Shown here one piece after another: positions 1 through 8,027 of a stretch of DNA of 37,655 nt. The position numbers and the translations under genes are program-made. The DNA is from Gemmatimonadaceae bacterium. GTDB taxonomy: Bacteria; Gemmatimonadota; Gemmatimonadetes; Gemmatimonadales; Gemmatimonadaceae. Position 1 is the first letter of the stretch. Each line of letters begins with the position of its first letter. The notes beneath the pieces were generated by a model. It had not been told where the DNA came from. It saw only the letters and a list, made by a program, of their open reading frames with translations, and did no database searches. The DNA lies in the NCBI GenBank assembly GCA_017881585.1, contig JADGQS010000016.1, positions 1 to 37,655 on the forward strand, in the 5' to 3' direction.

Positions 1-198
1 CTGCGCGGCGGAGCGGGCGGCACGGTCGGCCCGCCGATCGCGGGCAAGTCACCGCTCTATCTGTTGCGACAGTTGGTCGGTTTCAGGACGAAGACGCGCA
101 ACGGCGCGATGAGCGCGCCAATGCAATTCGTCACGCAGAGGTTGTCACTCGAACAGATGATTGCGGCGGCGGCGTACGCGGGATCGCGCGCGCCATGA
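1..198 (+). CDS. c-type cytochrome, C-terminal fragment
   Basis: This is the last 65 codons of a gene that begins before the window, read in frame 1 and ending at TGA 196-198. The translation runs GGTVGPPIAGKSPLYLLRQL, then a basic stretch, then GAMSAPMQFV and LSLEQMIAAAAYAGS. This is the usual C-terminal layout of a class I cytochrome c domain of the c553/c4 type: a Gly-Pro loop, a QL-x-x-F-R helix, a Met that would be the axial haem ligand, and a final helix with an A-A-Y motif. The CXXCH haem site would lie upstream and is not visible. The likely role is periplasmic electron transfer. The next gene lies convergent, 28 bases away. It could be one domain of a larger multi-domain oxidoreductase. 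Confidence 0.7.
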   Translation: MRGGAGGTVGPPIAGKSPLYLLRQLVGFRTKTRNGAMSAPMQFVTQRLSLEQMIAAAAYAGSRAP

Positions 199-226
199 TG
201 CCGGGTGCGTGGCGGCTGGAGGTTGC

Positions 227-1693
227 TTACGGCTGCACGCGCGCCCGACGTTTCATGAGGGCTTCGATCTCGTCGATCTCCCGCGGCGCGGTGCTGATCC
301 GCTGGAGTCCCTTGTCGGTGATGACGTAATCGTCCTCGACGCGAACGCCGGTGTTCTCATAGCGCCGCACAGCGTCACGCACCTTGGCGACGAACTCGCG
401 GTTCTTCGGCGTGTCGGGAAGCACGTCGAGCGAGCGCGTGCTGACGTAGATCCCAGGCTCGATCGTGAAGGCGTCGCCGACCTTGTAGGTGCCGTCGCCA
501 TACGAGGCCTGAACCGGATCGTGCACCGCGAGGCCGAGCCCGTGAGAAATCCCGTGGATCATCCAGAGGTTCGACTGCTTGCACGCCGCGGGCTGCGCAG
601 AGCAGTCCACCGGCCAGGGCGGATCGAAGGTCGCGTCGGTGCTTTCGATGAGGCCGAGCGTCGCCAATCCCGCGGCGCGCACGATCACTGACGAGTCCTG
701 CGCGACGCGGGCCGACATGCCCGGCTTCGAGTTCCGTTCCGCCACATCCTGCGCCGCCCGGACGAGCTGGTAGATCTGCCGTTGCGCCGGCGTGAACGTT
801 CCGCTCACGGGAATCGTGCGCGTGATGTCCGCGGCGTAGCCGTGATACTCGCCCGCCGCGTCCATCACGACCAGATCTCCCGGTTTCACCGGATCGGTGT
901 CTTTCATGTAGTGGAGCTGCGTGCCGTTCGCGCCGGATCCGACAATTGAGCCGTACGCCAAGCGCTCGGCGCCGAGCTTCGTAAAGGTGTACTCGAGTGC
1001 GGCGCGGAGTTCGTACTCGTGCGACGGGTTCGCCGTGAGCATCGCGGCACGATGCCCCTCGGAGCTGATGTCGGCGGCCTGCTGGAGAAGGGCGAGTTCC
1101 GCCGGTGACTTTCGCGCGCGCAACTGGTCGACCAGCGGCATCGCGCTCGTCACCTGCGCGCCTGGATGCTTCGCGGCGAAGGCCTTCATGAACAGCTGTC
1201 CGCGTGTCAGCGAGTCCGCGCGCGCAAAGTCGGCGTCCTCGAAGTCGCCCATCGTATAGAACGGGAGGCCGGCGGTCGCGAGTGAGTCGAGTACGTAGGA
1301 GAGCGATGTGAACGGCCGTCCGGGGATTCCGTAGCGTTGCCGAGTCACCGATGAATCGGCGCGGCGCCCATAATAGAACGCCGTGCGCGCGTTGATCGGG
1401 GAGACGAAGAGCGTGCTCTCGCCGTGCTTGTTGCGCGCGACGAGCACATACGCGGCGTCGGGCTCATCGAAGTTCGTCAGATAGTGGAACGCCGGGAGCT
1501 GGAAGAAGGTCCCGAAGTCCTGCACGAGGGTGCGCCCGCCGAACGCGACCACCACGCCGCTGTCGATGCGCGCGGCGAGAGAGTCGCGTCGGGCGGCGAA
1601 CTCGGCGGCAGGGATCTGTGCGCTGAGCAGGGCGGCGAAGGCCGCGGTGAGCGCGAAGGCGGCGACAATGCGCGGGAGCGACGGACGAAGCAT
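227..1693 (-). CDS. Secreted M24-family Xaa-Pro aminopeptidase
   Basis: Encodes 488 residues: a signal peptide (hydrophobic residues 8-25, cleavage near SAQ), an aminopeptidase-P N-terminal domain (about 30-170) and a pita-bread M24 domain (about 195-485). The five dinuclear metal ligands can be placed at D278, D289, H384 (in HGISHGLG), E412 (in TIEPGIY) and E453 (in GVRVEDD). The enzyme should remove N-terminal residues preceding proline from peptides in the periplasm. A roughly 15-residue insertion with two Cys (DCSAQPAAC, from 363) sits before the His motif and might form a disulfide. The ATG at 1693 is chosen because the signal peptide begins there; no Shine-Dalgarno is evident. It is divergent from the amidohydrolase at 1838, and both look like exported peptide or amide hydrolases. 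The family call is secure; the exact substrate is not. Confidence 0.93.
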   Translation of the reverse strand: MLRPSLPRIVAAFALTAAFAALLSAQIPAAEFAARRDSLAARIDSGVVVAFGGRTLVQDFGTFFQLPAFHYLTNFDEPDAAYVLVARNKHGESTLFVSPINARTAFYYGRRADSSVTRQRYGIPGRPFTSLSYVLDSLATAGLPFYTMGDFEDADFARADSLTRGQLFMKAFAAKHPGAQVTSAMPLVDQLRARKSPAELALLQQAADISSEGHRAAMLTANPSHEYELRAALEYTFTKLGAERLAYGSIVGSGANGTQLHYMKDTDPVKPGDLVVMDAAGEYHGYAADITRTIPVSGTFTPAQRQIYQLVRAAQDVAERNSKPGMSARVAQDSSVIVRAAGLATLGLIESTDATFDPPWPVDCSAQPAACKQSNLWMIHGISHGLGLAVHDPVQASYGDGTYKVGDAFTIEPGIYVSTRSLDVLPDTPKNREFVAKVRDAVRRYENTGVRVEDDYVITDKGLQRISTAPREIDEIEALMKRRARVQP

Positions 1694-1799
1694 TGGAGTG
1701 GCGGCGAGTTGACGTTGGCTTTCGCGGCGAATGTCCGTTGAAAGTACGTTGTGACGGGTTGAGCGGCGAACGCCGCGATGACGATTGCTTTCACCTTCG

Positions 1800-1825
1800 T
1801 GAGTCGAGCTCTACTTTTCGACTCA
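1800..1825. promoter_or_regulatory. 8-bp inverted repeat before amidohydrolase start
   Basis: TGAGTCGA (1800-1807) and TCGACTCA (1818-1825) are perfect inverted copies with a 10-base spacer, ending 12 bases before the ATG at 1838. The repeat could be an operator or a leader hairpin in this divergent 144-bp intergenic space. Its position also favours the start at 1838 over the upstream in-frame ATG at 1778, which would make the repeat coding. Function is inference only. Confidence 0.4.
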
Positions 1826-1837
1826 ACTTCTCCACTC

Positions 1838-3526
1838 ATGGCCATCATGCCCAGCGCTCTTCGCTCCGCACTCGTTCTCGCGCTCGCCGCAGCGCGACTT
1901 TCCGGACAGGCCGCCCCGTCGCAGGCGCCGGCCGATCTCATCGTCACCAACGCGCGCATCTATACGGTGGACGATTCGCGTCCGGTGGTGGAGGCGTTCG
2001 CCGTGCGCGGCGGCCGCGTGGCGTTCGTCGGCAACGCTCGCGGAGCGCTTTCGCTCAAGGGACCGCAAACGCGAATGCTCGACCTCGGCGGCCGCACCGT
2101 CATCCCCGGCATGGTGGATGCGCACGGCCACGTCTCGGGGCTCGGCACCGCGCTCGCGATCGTGGACCTCACCGGCGCGTCGAGCTACGACGAGATCATC
2201 GCGCGCGTCGCGGCCAAGGCGAAGACCGTGGCGCCCGGCGTGTGGGTCACGGGTCGCGGCTGGGATCAGAACCGCTGGGCCGACACGCGCTTTCCGTCGC
2301 ACGTGCAACTCACGGCCGCGGTTCCGGACAACCCGGTTCTGCTCGAGAGGGTAGACGGCCACGCGAACCTCGCGAACAGGAAGGCGATGGACGCGGCCGG
2401 AGTGACGGCAGCGACGAAGGATCCCGTCGGCGGCCGCATCGAGCACCTCGCCGACGGGAGCCCGAGCGGCGTGTTCGTCGACAACGCGCAGGGCATCATG
2501 CAGCGCGCGGTGCCGAGGCCGTCGCGCGAAGAACTGAAGCGCGAGGTCGTGAACGCGATCGCGGAAACACAGCGCTGGGGACTCACCGGAGTGCACGACG
2601 CAGGCGAAGGGCAGGGCGTACTCGACATCTACGAGGAACTCGGCCGCGCGGGCGAGCTCAACTCGCGCATCTACGCGATGATCAGCGACGACTCGGCCGC
2701 GGTCGCGAGGGCGTTCGCTCGCGGGCCGCAGAGCGCCCTGTACGGCGGCACCCTCTGGATCCGCAGCATCAAGCTCTACGCCGACGGCGCGATGGGTTCG
2801 CGCGGAGCGGCGCTCCTCGAGCCGTACAGCGACGATCCCGGCAACACGGGACTCCTCATCTCGACTCAGGCGCACCTGCAGGACGTCGCGACGCGCGCAC
2901 TGCGCGCCGGATTCCAGGTGTGCATTCACGCGATCGGCGACCGCGGCAACCGCGTGGCGCTCGATGCGTACGAGGCGGCGCTTGCCGCCGTTCCCGTGGC
3001 CGATCACCGGTTCCGCATCGAGCACGCGCAGAACCTGCACTACGCCGACATCCCGCGCTTCGCGAAGCTCGGCGTCATCCCTTCGATGCAGGCGAGCCAC
3101 CAGTCGAGCGACATGTACTGGGTCGGCACGCGCCTCGGCGCTTCGCGTCTCGTCGAAGCGTATCCATGGCGCTCGCTCCTCAACACCGGCATCGTGATTC
3201 CCAACGGCAGCGACTTTCCGGTGGAGCGCGTGAACCCGCTCATCTCGTTTCACGCCGCCGTCTCGAGACAGGACGCGAACAACTATCCGCCGGGCGGCTG
3301 GCAGCCCGAGCAGGTCATGACGCGCGACGAGGCGCTCAAGTCGATGACGATCTGGCCCGCGTTCGCCGCGTTCCAGGAGCACGACCTCGGCTCTCTCACG
3401 CCGGGCAAGTACGCCGACTTCGTGGTGCTCGACCAGGACATCATGCGCGCACCGGTCGAGTCGATCCTCGCCACGCGCGTCCTCTCCACCTGGGTCGGCG
3501 GCAAGATGGTGTACGAGGCGAAGTGA
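1838..3526 (+). CDS. Amidohydrolase family 3 protein (YtcJ-like), secreted
   Basis: A protein of 562 residues from ATG 1838; in-frame alternatives are ATG 1847 and ATG 1778. The chosen start gives a compact signal peptide (MAIMPSALRSALVLALAAAR, cleavage after LSGQA). The mature part opens with DLIVTNARIYTVDDSRP, the composite beta-sandwich of amidohydrolases. Metal and catalytic motifs are visible in order: MVDAHGHV (HxH), IKLYADGAMGSRG, CIHAIGDRGNR, RIEHAQN and NGSDFPVE. This is the Amidohydro_3 arrangement typical of YtcJ and N-acyl amino acid or formamide hydrolases. It probably hydrolyses an amide bond in the periplasm; the substrate cannot be read from sequence. It converges with the TauE-like gene, with stop codons 6 bases apart. 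Confidence 0.92.
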   Translation: MAIMPSALRSALVLALAAARLSGQAAPSQAPADLIVTNARIYTVDDSRPVVEAFAVRGGRVAFVGNARGALSLKGPQTRMLDLGGRTVIPGMVDAHGHVSGLGTALAIVDLTGASSYDEIIARVAAKAKTVAPGVWVTGRGWDQNRWADTRFPSHVQLTAAVPDNPVLLERVDGHANLANRKAMDAAGVTAATKDPVGGRIEHLADGSPSGVFVDNAQGIMQRAVPRPSREELKREVVNAIAETQRWGLTGVHDAGEGQGVLDIYEELGRAGELNSRIYAMISDDSAAVARAFARGPQSALYGGTLWIRSIKLYADGAMGSRGAALLEPYSDDPGNTGLLISTQAHLQDVATRALRAGFQVCIHAIGDRGNRVALDAYEAALAAVPVADHRFRIEHAQNLHYADIPRFAKLGVIPSMQASHQSSDMYWVGTRLGASRLVEAYPWRSLLNTGIVIPNGSDFPVERVNPLISFHAAVSRQDANNYPPGGWQPEQVMTRDEALKSMTIWPAFAAFQEHDLGSLTPGKYADFVVLDQDIMRAPVESILATRVLSTWVGGKMVYEAK

Positions 3527-3532
3527 TGCGCG

Positions 3533-3889
3533 TCAGCTCGTCATCCAGAGACGGCCGGCGACGAACACCAGCAGCACCGCGAACACCCGCTTCAGCAACG
3601 ACTCACTGACCACCTGTGCGAAGGTCGCGCCGCCGTACGCGCCGAGGAACATGCCGAGCGCGATCCAGGCCGCCGCCTTCAGGTTCACGTCGCCCGCGCG
3701 CCAGTACGCGTAGACGCCGAGCGCGCCGACCGGGAGCAGCAGCGCGCCGAGCGAAGTTCCGACCGCGGTGCGCTGCGTCATCTTTGCGAAGAAGATCAGC
3801 GCGGGAACGATGAGGAGTCCGCCGCCGATGCCGAAGATTCCCGAGAGCACGCCGGCGAGCAGGCCGGTCGCGAGGTAGAAGAGCGTCAC
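3533..3889 (-). CDS. TauE/SafE-family membrane protein, half-length
   Basis: A protein of 118 residues starting at GTG 3889. An AGGAGG Shine-Dalgarno (complement of 3899-3904) lies 9 bases upstream, which fixes the start. There are four hydrophobic segments, with the family's glycine-rich motif in the first (GVLSGIFGIGGGLLIVPAL). Canonical TauE/SafE anion or sulfite exporters are about 250 residues with two such repeats; this protein has one repeat and would have to dimerise to make a full transporter. It might export sulfite or an organosulfur anion, but half-size members are poorly characterised. The gene ends intact at its own stop with no sign of a second half in the neighbouring sequence, so it looks like a natural short form. 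Confidence 0.85.
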   Translation of the reverse strand: MTLFYLATGLLAGVLSGIFGIGGGLLIVPALIFFAKMTQRTAVGTSLGALLLPVGALGVYAYWRAGDVNLKAAAWIALGMFLGAYGGATFAQVVSESLLKRVFAVLLVFVAGRLWMTS

Positions 3890-3898
3890 GGACTGCGA

Positions 3899-3904
3899 CC
3901 TCCT
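3899..3904 (-). promoter_or_regulatory. Strong Shine-Dalgarno for the TauE-like gene
   Basis: Reads AGGAGG on the minus strand, 9 bases before GTG 3889. It lies in a 13-base palindromic stretch (ACCTCC, one base, GGAGGT on the plus strand). It decides a GTG start in a window where most genes lack a clear ribosome-binding site. Confidence 0.7.
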
Positions 3905-3935
3905 GGAGGTATCCGTTGGTTGGTGGACAGCGGCG

Positions 3936-5396
3936 TCAGGCGGCGGTGCCGCGCACGAGCAACAACGTCTTCGCCACCGCTTCCTTCACGTCCTTGTCCT
4001 TGTCGTGCACCAGTCCCTGCAGCGCGGTCAGCGCGCCGGGCGTGCGCGCCTCTCCCAATGCGTGCACCGCTGCAACGCGAAGGCCGATGTTCTTTCGCGA
4101 GGCGAACAGGCCGCTCGCGGCTTCGGCCGCCTTCGACAGTTTCTGCACGGCTTCGGGCGTCGCGACGCGGCCGAGCGCGCTCAGGATCGCGTACTGCACC
4201 TCCTGCTCGCCCTCGCCGTCGATCGCCTTTGCGAGCAGCGCCCCGGCACGCCCGCCCTTTCGCGACGCCAGGCCGGCCACCGCTTCGAGCCGCACCGACG
4301 GCGACGAATCCACAACGGCGCGCGCCACCGCGTCGAGCGTGAACGCGCTCTCGATGCGCGAGAGCGCGCGCGTCACCGCCCTGCGCACCCGCTCATCGTC
4401 ATGCCGAAGGAGCTCGGCGAGCGGACGTTCGGCTTCTTCCGCTCCCATCTCGCCCAGGAGCTCGGCGGCCCGCCGCACGATGAACCAGCGCGGATCCGCC
4501 AGCATCTGCACCAGTGCTTCACGGGTCAGCGGCAGGCGCGAGAGCACCTCACGATAGATCCGCCGCTCCGACACCGACCGCGAACTCGCATACTGATCGA
4601 CCACCGAGTCCACGCCGTCCTGCCCGACGCGCTGGAGGATGCGCTCCGTGCGCGACGACGTAGCGGGGTGCGTCACCAGCAGCACCGCGATGGGCCGCAG
4701 GATCGTCGGCTTCATGAGACGCCGGATGGTCACGAGGAACACTCGCCGCGCGTCGGGATCGGTGATCGCGGCCTCGCGGTCGAGCAGCGGGCTGAGAATC
4801 GCCGCCACGTCGGGTGTTCGCCCCTCGCGCGTCGCCTGCTCGGCCAGGAAGGCGAGCTGGTCGAGGAGATGATGCGTCGCGACGGGATCGAGCTGCTCGG
4901 TCAGCTTCGCGAGCAGTCTCGGGACGCGCGCCTGGACCTCGTCCGGCGCCACCTCGGCCATGGAGGGCGTGTCGCTCGTGCGCATCGGCGCGGGCTCCGT
5001 CACCGCGGAGCGCTTCACGCGGACGGTGTTCCCCTCCAGCTCGGAAAGCTTCTGCGCGAAATCGGCGGCGTCCGACGAGGTCGTCGACTCCACGGAGAGC
5101 AGCCGCGCGAGCGCGAGCAGCTCGGCGGGGGCGGCGCTCTGGTCGATCTCGATCTCTTCGATCTTGTGGACGGCGAGCCGCGCGGCCAGTTCCTGCACGC
5201 CGGTGAGCGCCTGCGGCATGACCAGCCCGTTCACGGCGAGGCGCCCTGCATTGTTGCCGAGGCGCACCGACGAGTCCTTCGACACGGTGACGACGGCACG
5301 CAACGCGCCCTTCTGGTCGTTCACCGACTGGCCCTCATGGACCAGCAGCCAGACCAGGCGCGCGAAGTAGCGGGCGAGAGTTAGTGAATTATCCAT
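3936..5396 (-). CDS. HEAT-repeat domain protein
   Basis: A cytosolic protein of 486 residues with no signal peptide or membrane segment. The N-terminal half (1-200) begins with LTLARYFARLVWLLVHEG and is not a family I can name. From about residue 260 to the end there are tandem alpha-helical HEAT/PBS-lyase-type repeats, for example DPRWFIVRRAAELLGEMGAE, DDERVRRAVTRALSRIESAF and SPSVRLEAVAGLASRKGGRA. Such solenoids usually act as protein-binding scaffolds. The start at ATG 5396 is the only in-frame candidate before the 5441-5648 repeat. The gene is followed on the same strand, 46 bases downstream, by the TauE-like gene, which has its own strong ribosome-binding site. Function unknown. Confidence 0.85.
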   Translation of the reverse strand: MDNSLTLARYFARLVWLLVHEGQSVNDQKGALRAVVTVSKDSSVRLGNNAGRLAVNGLVMPQALTGVQELAARLAVHKIEEIEIDQSAAPAELLALARLLSVESTTSSDAADFAQKLSELEGNTVRVKRSAVTEPAPMRTSDTPSMAEVAPDEVQARVPRLLAKLTEQLDPVATHHLLDQLAFLAEQATREGRTPDVAAILSPLLDREAAITDPDARRVFLVTIRRLMKPTILRPIAVLLVTHPATSSRTERILQRVGQDGVDSVVDQYASSRSVSERRIYREVLSRLPLTREALVQMLADPRWFIVRRAAELLGEMGAEEAERPLAELLRHDDERVRRAVTRALSRIESAFTLDAVARAVVDSSPSVRLEAVAGLASRKGGRAGALLAKAIDGEGEQEVQYAILSALGRVATPEAVQKLSKAAEAASGLFASRKNIGLRVAAVHALGEARTPGALTALQGLVHDKDKDVKEAVAKTLLLVRGTAA

Positions 5397-5440
5397 GACG
5401 CAGCTGAGTAATCATCCAGCCATGGAACGGTGCCGCCGCT

Positions 5441-5648
5441 GAGTGGGAGAGGTGAGGTGGAGAGGAAGGGATGAGTTGGAGACAACTCAGTGAGAGTTTG
5501 AGGGGCGAGAGTGAGTCTGAGTGGGAGTTGAGTGGGAGTGGGAGACGCCGACTCGCACTCCCACTCGACTCCCGCTCGCCCTCGCCCCTCAAACTCAGAT
5601 CTGCTTTCTCCAACTCATCCCTCCCACTCGAACTCACCTCTCCCACTG
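5441..5648. repeat. Long imperfect inverted repeat between divergent genes
   Basis: Two arms of about 100 bases flank a centre near 5548. Matching blocks fall in nearly constant register: 5442-5456 with 5633-5647 (15/15), 5468-5482 with 5607-5621 (15/15), 5494-5509 with 5581-5596 (16/16) and 5530-5540 with 5556-5566 (11/11). The left arm is purine-rich on the plus strand (repeated GAGTGGGAG), the right arm pyrimidine-rich. It fills most of the 316-base gap between the HEAT gene (start 5396, minus) and the amidohydrolase (start 5713, plus). No gene is seen in this gap. Either strand could extrude as a large cruciform, or an RNA could fold into a long hairpin. Confidence 0.85.
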
Positions 5649-5712
5649 CGGGTCCCGCAAGCGTAACATACGCCCTACCGCCGCTCCTCACTACACCCCG
5701 AAGAGGCCTGTC

Positions 5713-7077
5713 ATGTTCAGCCGCCGATCCGCACCGTTCTTCCGCGTTGCCGGCTTCGTGGCATCGATGCTCGCGACAACGTCCGCGGGACTCGCCGCCC
5801 AGCAGGAGGCGAAGGGATCGGGCACCGTGGTCCTTCGCGCGGCTCGCGTAATCGACGGCACCGGCGCGGCACCGATCCTCAACGGCGTGGTGGTGGTCAC
5901 GGACGACAGGATCGTCGCGGTGGGCGCCGAGTCGAGCGTGAAGATCCCGGCGGGCGCGAGGCGCGTCGATCTCGGCGACGCCACGCTGCTCCCGGGGTTC
6001 ATCGATGCGCACGTGCATCTCATCGGCCGCGAGCTGGACGATCCCGGCCAGGATGCGGAGGCGACGAGGGACGCGCCCGGCCTCTCGGCGATCATCGGCG
6101 TCGCGAACGCGCGCAAGACGCTCATGGCCGGCTTCACGACCGTGCGCAACGTGGGCGCGCCGAACTTCGACGACGTCTCGCTGCGCCGCGCGATCGAGGG
6201 CGGATACGTTCCGGGCCCGCGCATGCGCACGGCCGCACACTCGATCGGCATCACCGGCGGCCATTGCGACGAGAACGGGTACAAGCCCGGCCTGTTCGAC
6301 GGCGACTTCAAGACCGGCATCGCCGACGGGCCCGAGCAGGTGCGCGCCGCGGTGCGCTACCAGGCGAAGTACGGCGCCGATGTGATCAAGACCTGCGCGA
6401 CCGGCGGCGTGCTCTCCGAGGGCGACGCGGTCGGCGTTCCGCAATACACGTACGAAGAGTTGAAGGCGATGGTGGACGAGGCCACCAAGCTCGAGCGCAA
6501 GGTTGCCGCGCATGCGCACGGCGCGGAGGGAATCAAGATCGCGACCCGGGCCGGAGTGGCGAGCATCGAGCACGGCTCGTTCCTCGACGACGAGGCCGCG
6601 AAGCTCATGGCCGAGCACCACACGTTCCTCGTTCCGACGTACAGCGCGGGCGAAGCCGTGGAGAAGGCGGTGAAGTCGGGAGTGCTGAAGGGATTGCGCG
6701 CCGAAAAGGGGCTCGCCGCCGCGGCCGCGATGCGACACGCCGGCGAATACGCGCGGAAGTACAACGTGCAGATCGCACTCGGCACCGACGCGGGCGTCGG
6801 CGCGCACGGCACGAACGGCCATGAGTTCACCCTCATGGTGCAGTGGGGCGGGCTTTCCCCGATGCAGTCGATCGTCGCCGGCACGTCGAGCGCCGCGAAG
6901 CTGCTCGGCTGGGACGACCGGCTCGGCACCCTCGCGGCCGGAAAGTTCGCCGACGTCGTCGCGGTGCCCGGCGATCCGCTGAAGGACATCACGGTGCTGG
7001 AGCGCGCGTCGTTCGTCATGAAGAACGGCGTGGTGTACAAGGCGCCGGACGGCGTGAAGACGAACGTCGCCCAGTAG
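5713..7077 (+). CDS. Secreted amidohydrolase (imidazolonepropionase/prolidase-like)
   Basis: A protein of 454 residues from ATG 5713, with AAGAGG 7 bases upstream. The signal peptide is residues 1-30 (ending SAGLAAQ). The metal-dependent hydrolase motifs are H100 and H102 (FIDAHVHL), K226 as the probable carboxylated lysine (DVIKTCATGG), H267 or H269 (AAHAHG), H287 (SIEHGSF) and D359 (LGTDAG). This binuclear layout is typical of the COG1228 group, which includes imidazolonepropionase and Xaa-Pro or Xaa-Arg dipeptidases. An exported member next to peptide hydrolases suggests a dipeptidase or cyclic-imide hydrolase, but this is inference. Reading continues upstream in frame to 5521, but that part lies inside the inverted repeat and is low-complexity, so it is excluded. 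The alpha/beta hydrolase follows 13 bases downstream, probably in one operon. Confidence 0.92.
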   Translation: MFSRRSAPFFRVAGFVASMLATTSAGLAAQQEAKGSGTVVLRAARVIDGTGAAPILNGVVVVTDDRIVAVGAESSVKIPAGARRVDLGDATLLPGFIDAHVHLIGRELDDPGQDAEATRDAPGLSAIIGVANARKTLMAGFTTVRNVGAPNFDDVSLRRAIEGGYVPGPRMRTAAHSIGITGGHCDENGYKPGLFDGDFKTGIADGPEQVRAAVRYQAKYGADVIKTCATGGVLSEGDAVGVPQYTYEELKAMVDEATKLERKVAAHAHGAEGIKIATRAGVASIEHGSFLDDEAAKLMAEHHTFLVPTYSAGEAVEKAVKSGVLKGLRAEKGLAAAAAMRHAGEYARKYNVQIALGTDAGVGAHGTNGHEFTLMVQWGGLSPMQSIVAGTSSAAKLLGWDDRLGTLAAGKFADVVAVPGDPLKDITVLERASFVMKNGVVYKAPDGVKTNVAQ

Positions 7078-7090
7078 GGGAGACGAGACC

Positions 7091-7975
7091 ATGGCGCCTG
7101 CGCCCATTCCGGCGCCGCGCGCCGAGGGCTTCACGCAGTCGACGGACGTCCCGTTGTACTGGTGCGCGTACGGGCCGGCTGGCGCACCGAGGGAAAGACT
7201 GCTCGTGCTGCACGGCGGCCCCGGCGCGGATCATGCGTATCTCCTCCCGCAGATGCTCGCCCTCACACCCGAGTTCGAGCTGATCTTCTACGATCAGCGC
7301 GGTGGCGGGCGATCGAAGGAGAGCGTGCCGACGATGGTGACGTGGGAGACGCAGGTGAACGACCTCGCGCACGTCATCACGGAACTCGCCATCGATCCGC
7401 TGTCGATGATCGGCTATTCGTGGGGCGGACTCCTCGCGCTGCTGTACGCCCGCGAGGCGGCGGGCGGGCGCATGGCGCCGGCACCCACGCGGCTGGCCCT
7501 GATCGATCCGGCGCCCGTCTCGAGCGTGTATCGTGCGAGCTTCGAGGCCGAGTTCGCGCGGCGGCAGGCAGGCCCGGCTATCCAGACGCTTCGCGCCGAA
7601 CTCGCGGCTTCCGGCCTCAAGGAGAGCGATCCCGTCGCATACCGGCAGCGGGCGTTCGAGCTGAGTGTCGCCGGCTATTTCGCCGACCCGGATCGCGCCA
7701 CCGACCTGACGCCATTCCGTGTAACCGGACGCGTGCAGCAATCCGTCTGGGCGAGCCTCGGCGACTTCGATCTCACAAGCGACCTCACCGCCGTGCACTG
7801 CCCCGCCATCGTCGTCCACGGCCGCCAGGATCCCATCCCGCTGGCAAGCTCCGAATCCATCGCGAAATCGCTGAATGCGGCGTTCGTACCGCTGGATGAC
7901 TGCGGTCACGTACCGTATGTTGAACAACCTGTGAAGCTGTTCTCAGCTCTGAGGAGGTTTTTGCGTTCGCAGTAG
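7091..7975 (+). CDS. Alpha/beta hydrolase, prolyl iminopeptidase (S33)-like
   Basis: A protein of 294 residues, cytosolic by appearance, with GGGGAGACGAG 5 bases before ATG 7091. The S33 signature is visible: HGGPG (41-45) forming the oxyanion hole, the YDQRGGGRS strand, nucleophile S110 in GYSWGG, D247 in GRQDP and H273 in CGHVPY. A cap domain with Glu/Arg-rich helices spans about 130-215. Prolyl iminopeptidases release N-terminal proline from peptides, which fits the neighbouring secreted Xaa-Pro peptidase and dipeptidase-like amidohydrolase. Other esterase or lactonase activities cannot be excluded. It is probably cotranscribed with the preceding amidohydrolase. Confidence 0.9.
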   Translation: MAPAPIPAPRAEGFTQSTDVPLYWCAYGPAGAPRERLLVLHGGPGADHAYLLPQMLALTPEFELIFYDQRGGGRSKESVPTMVTWETQVNDLAHVITELAIDPLSMIGYSWGGLLALLYAREAAGGRMAPAPTRLALIDPAPVSSVYRASFEAEFARRQAGPAIQTLRAELAASGLKESDPVAYRQRAFELSVAGYFADPDRATDLTPFRVTGRVQQSVWASLGDFDLTSDLTAVHCPAIVVHGRQDPIPLASSESIAKSLNAAFVPLDDCGHVPYVEQPVKLFSALRRFLRSQ

Positions 7976-7986
7976 GGGGTTTCAGC

Positions 7987-8016
7987 ATCCCGCATTCCTC
8001 TTCCGCACCCTGCATC
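7987..8016 (+). repeat. Dispersed 30-bp intergenic element, copy 1
   Basis: This copy matches the copy at 27507-27536 at 27 of 30 positions, with all three differences being C versus T. Its first 16 bases are identical. It lies between the S33 hydrolase stop (7975) and the next start (8028). Related copies are at 18804-18833, and inverted at 27355-27384. Confidence 0.75.
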
Positions 8017-8027
8017 CAGCTGTAATA

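Noticed and set aside
5521-5712. N-terminal extension of the amidohydrolase from ATG 5521
   Set aside because: It would place 64 low-complexity residues from the inverted repeat before an obvious signal peptide at ATG 5713.
5389-7134. A 581-codon open frame opposite the amidohydrolase at 5713
   Set aside because: It shadows a gene with full catalytic motifs and would run through the inverted repeat; its composition is Arg/His/Gly-rich and it has no recognisable domain.
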